From: Cynocephalus volans
Taxonomy: Eukaryota > Chordata > Mammalia > Dermoptera > Cynocephalidae
Reading direction: 5' to 3'
Assembly: GCF_027409185.1 (NCBI RefSeq)
Contig: NC_084470.1
Coordinates: 34,089,001 to 34,153,000, forward strand
DNA: 64,000 bases
Position 1 is the stretch's first letter, and every line of letters starts with the position of its first letter. Shown piece after piece: positions 61,083 through 64,000 of this stretch. The notes below the pieces were generated by a model, which was not told where the DNA came from, did no database searches, and saw only the letters and a list, made by a program, of their open reading frames with translations. The position numbers and the translations under genes are program-made.

Positions 61083-61316
61083 TCAGTAAGGAGCAAACAG
61101 CACAGGAGTGTGGGCGGTCCGAATGGGTCCAGGAGCTGGCCGCAGGAGTGCTGGAGGAAGCGCAGAAGTCTGGAACAGTGTTGCTGCTGGAGCAGTTCGA
61201 AGACTGAAGGGGGAACTCACTGCTACAGCAGCAGCTGCTGCCGCAGCTGCCAGTGGGTTTGGTAGAATTCGTGGAGCCAATGGCTTTGAAGGTTCTTTTG
61301 AAAACACTAATTTTAC
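61083..61316 (-). CDS. ZNF385D: ZNF385-family zinc finger protein, terminal coding exon
   Basis: The exon follows a strong acceptor (TTTTCCCCCTCTCTCCCTTGCAG-like tract, AG at 61318-61317) and runs 77 codons to TGA at 61083-61085. It starts in phase 0 with VKLVFSKEPSKPLAPRIL, passes through a run of about eight alanines (61222-61248) and a Pro/Leu-rich tail (ALPPALLRPAPGPIRTAH), and ends TPVLFAPY. Of the family's known proteins (A-D) this Ala/Pro-rich C-terminus after the last finger fits ZNF385D best, but I choose between paralogues from memory. ZNF385 proteins are nuclear, with U1/matrin-type C2H2 fingers that bind RNA and possibly DNA; this tail has no finger and its job is unknown. The GC content of the exon stands out against its flanks. 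Confidence 0.85.
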   Translation of the reverse strand, partial: VKLVFSKEPSKPLAPRILPNPLAAAAAAAAVAVSSPFSLRTAPAATLFQTSALPPALLRPAPGPIRTAHTPVLFAPY

Positions 61317-62032
61317 CTGCAAGGGAGAGAGGGGAAAAAGAGTTTAAAAAAAAAACAAAAAAACAAGTTTTGGAGTCTGTACTTAGAAATCCAAAATAGT
61401 AGGCAGCTTATAAAATATAGCAGTAAACAACTACAAAAATAAACTCACACTTGTGAGTTGACAAAAAAGAAAATGGAAAGTGTAGAGCATTTTCCCTTTG
61501 GAAAAGGTGGCAGGTATCTGAAAATGACAGATCAAGGATGTTGAAAGTCCTCCAGGAAAGTACTCAGCAACCTTGCTCTATTTTATTTTTGTTGAAAATT
61601 GTACTTTCAGAGGAAAAACAGAGAAATTTTTATGCCACCCTTTACATACACACTAACTATCAAGGAGCAGACATTTTTGAAGAGAGATTCATTAATGTTG
61701 TCAGCTGCTATTAGGCTATCCAAGAGTATAAACTGGGTGGCATAGAGAATGCTGTTTCTAATTGTGTGAGGTACTATTCAAGAGAAATAAAAATAAAATT
61801 TCACCTTCAATAAAGAAGTAAAGAAAACTGTCTTCCCCCAATTTGACATTCTCTCAATCCTATTTTACAAAACCAGTTAATTTTCTGGCTAGTAACATCA
61901 GTATGATACCTGTTCTCATGGACAGAATGTTCCCATTTGTGAAAATGGTTACATAGTAATAGTTATGGAGGAGGGTTTAGATACTAATAGCAACCACGTT
62001 GACTGCTCTGTTTATTTAAGAACCATTCACTC
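61317..62032. other. Last intron, left part
   Basis: Intron sequence of the ZNF385-family gene between the last exon and the SINE. The intron is about 1.94 kb in total. No further exon is recognised in it. Confidence 0.75.
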
Positions 62033-62162
62033 TGGGCCGAGCCCGTGGCGCACTCGGGAGAGTGCGGCACTGGGAGCACGGTGACACTCCCGCCGCCAGT
62101 TCGGATCCTATATAGGAATGGCCGGTGCACTCACTGGCTGAGTGCCGGTCATGAAAAAGACA

Positions 62163-62187
<25 letters not shown>
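62033..62187 (+). repeat. Young tRNA-related SINE in the last intron
   Basis: The body begins TGGGCCGAGCCCGTGGCGCA, includes a B-box-like GTTCGGATCCT, then a second half (GGCCGGTGCACTCACTGGC) typical of dimeric SINEs, and ends in a pure A tail of about 27. It is flanked by an exact 15-bp duplication AAGAACCATTCACTC (62018-62032 and 62188-62202). The clean tail and perfect duplication indicate a recent insertion. It lies antisense to the gene. Family attribution to the colugo CYN group is inferred. Confidence 0.85.
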
Positions 62188-62193
<6 letters not shown>

Positions 62194-62202
62194 CATTCAC
62201 TC

Positions 62203-63254
62203 AACTGCATAAAGTTGCATCTATGCTGGCCAGAGATAACACTCAACGTTGTGACTACTGGTGCTGAGATATCAGCTCTGCACCGAATTCACAGCCTCTC
62301 AAAGAAGCTAAAATCGCATCTTTACAAAAGCGTAAAGTGACTTCATTTGCATAAAATGGGCAATACTACTAAATTATTTGAGTCCACCCATGTTGGGATC
62401 TCATAATAGATGACTGCAGTCTCCTTTAACTAGATTTTCATGTGTCAGCAGCACACAATAGCACTAATTACTGATAAGACCTATTTTGGAGATAACAGAT
62501 TTCAAAATGCACATTTCAGCACATACTATAGATCAATTATTCTTAACTTTTCACTGAGCCCTGAGTCTCTGATGAAAGCTGTGGCCACCTCAACCAGAAA
62601 AAAGCACATGTTCATCAATATTACCTTATAAAGTTGATAGGCTTCATAGATTTCCTCCAAAGCCCTACCAAAAAATCCAGGTCAGGACACTATACTGGAA
62701 TGCTTACTAAACTACAAAGTATTCTGGAGTGATAGGGAGAAAGAGTTTCCCAGGATACATTTCCCCAGGCTTTCTATATTGTCCTTGGATGAATAATGAA
62801 ATAAGTCATATCCTTGAGACTGTGTTATCAAAAATCCAAACTTGTTGAGAGTATAAGTAACACCAATTCCTTGCCTCTTAAACATTTCATAAGGAGATGC
62901 AAGAACTTGTTTTTCATTGACTTTCTTTCCTAAAAGTATCACTAACATCGAGACTAGATTTCGTGAGATTACTTATCCCACTTGAAAGAGTCTGGCTTTT
63001 CTCCCTTCCCTATATTCTGTGATAAACCTGAACTCAACTCAAGATGCTGGGCTGTGACTAAAGGTGACAGAACACTGAAACAAATCAGGGAACTAATACT
63101 TTCATTGGTGGAGTATAGGCTGGACTCTTAAATCAATTGTCATTTCTTAGATACATTCCATTTATTCCATTTAATAATCCAAACTCCAAGTTCAGCAGAC
63201 TGTGGGACATTAAAAACAGCATATTATCTTTTTGGAAGCAGAAATGACACTCAC
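62203..63254. other. Last intron, right part
   Basis: Intron sequence. It contains an ATTTGCAT octamer at about 62346-62353, a POU-factor type site that also occurs by chance. The open frames at 62440-62631 plus and 62712-62948 minus show nothing to suggest coding. Confidence 0.65.
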
Positions 63255-63356
63255 CCCCAATGGATGTGCCGCCTTCTGTAGTTTGTTGTAAGGACTGTAT
63301 TTAGGTTTCGGGGGCTTCCCAGCAGCTCTGTCTTTGTGCCTTCTACTGCTAATGTG
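63255..63356 (-). CDS. ZNF385D: ZNF385-family zinc finger protein, penultimate coding exon
   Basis: A 102-bp, 34-codon exon, phase 0 at both ends, with acceptor TTTTAATAG and donor GGG|GTGAGT (GT at 63254-63253). It starts HISSRRHKDRAAGKPPKPK and continues YSPYNKLQKAAHPLG. The two His of H-I-S-S-R-R-H have the H-x5-H spacing of the last U1/matrin-type finger; the paired Cys-x2-Cys must lie in an upstream exon outside the window. The following Lys/Pro-rich KPKYSPYNKLQ segment is typical of ZNF385 proteins just after a finger. It joins in frame to the exon at 61316, giving about 111 C-terminal residues in the window. Confidence 0.88.
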
Positions 63357-64000
63357 CTATTAAAAGCAATTAAAAATGACAGCTTTTTAAGTCATCAAAA
63401 AACTCTCACAAATATCGCTTTAACCTGGGGAAGAATATTAATTATGCCATGCAAGTTTCAGAAAGACAAAAATAAAAGGGCACACACTTTTGTCCTCAGA
63501 TTCTGATGCTTTGATGATACATATTTTTTTATGGTATCCATTTTAGGATACTTTTAACAAATACAAGATCTTTTTTTTCCCCAGCTGTTTCCCTTATCAC
63601 TGCACACATCTCGTTTTGTAGAAGAGCGTTTACAAAGAAAAGGAATGTCTGAAAAATTTTTTGTGCAAATGATCAAAGATGCCCAGACAGGCATGAATTT
63701 ATACTAATATTTATCCTCACATTTGTACAGCCAAATGTCAACCCCTTAAATTCTAACGACAAATAACAAACATGCACAAAAATCAGCAAAAGAGTGTTGG
63801 TATACATTGAAAACACACCACAATCTGAGGGCTGAGTCTGCAGTTGGCAATGTATATAGCTGGTCTTTTTGGAAGGCTATTCAGAGTATGAATGTAATGT
63901 GATTAGTCATCCCTTTAGCAGGTGGGTGCAGGATTTAGAAATACAGTTCAACACCATGTAAAAAGTACATAAAATAAAATAGCATGGTATAAAATTAGCT
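63357..64000. other. Upstream intron of the ZNF385-family gene
   Basis: Intron sequence leading to exons beyond the right edge. No additional exon or repeat is recognised. Confidence 0.7.

Noticed and set aside
61108-61347. Plus-strand frames across the terminal zinc-finger exon
   Set aside because: They are antisense shadows of the ZNF385-family exon, whose minus frame has splice sites and a family-like sequence.
1-64000. CRISPR arrays, operons, riboswitches or prophage
   Set aside because: The window is mammalian. No regularly spaced repeats of the CRISPR type or bacterial-type gene clusters exist here.

Overview
This is mammalian nuclear DNA: AT-rich, intron/intergenic in character, without bacterial gene organisation. 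Most long open frames are antisense or degenerate readings of retrotransposons. There are no Alu, B1, CAN or ERE SINEs. Two SINEs related to tRNA-Ile (8730-8822 minus; 62033-62187 plus) resemble the CYN family described from colugos (Dermoptera), so a colugo is the best guess. That identification rests on family recognition from memory and is not proven.

The only host gene seen is at the right end, on the minus strand. Two coding exons (63255-63356 and 61083-61316), both phase 0 with good splice sites, encode the C-terminus of a ZNF385-family zinc-finger protein, most likely ZNF385D. They carry the HxxxxxH half of a U1/matrin-type finger, then an Ala-rich and Pro-rich tail ending in FAPY and a stop. 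The 3'UTR runs leftward from 61082. Everything to the left is intergenic sequence downstream of that gene.

Layout. 1-11 kb: old LTRs (MaLR/MLT1, an ERV LTR with a triplicated segment), MIRs and a HAL1/L1M remnant. 11.6-20 kb: a nearly full-length L1 (12457-18685) inserted inside an older L1M. 20-22.2 kb: unassigned. 22.2-27.2 kb: the best preserved L1, with one stop in ORF1 and the reverse-transcriptase part of ORF2 missing. 27.2-35.5 kb: an old L1M split successively by a 5'-inverted L1, an internally deleted L1 and a complete 2.4-kb Tigger1 DNA transposon. 35.7-41.5 kb: plus-strand L1s split by three MaLR LTRs, two of them with exact 5-bp target duplications. 42-51 kb: MLT1, MER5A, L2 and MIR relics. 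51-61 kb: mostly sequence I cannot assign to repeats, with (CA)n and (TTCC)n microsatellites.

No new gene system was found. What the window offers is a readable record of nested transposition, including twin-priming inversion, a microhomology deletion and lineage-specific SINE insertion, beside the 3' end of a transcription-factor-like gene.
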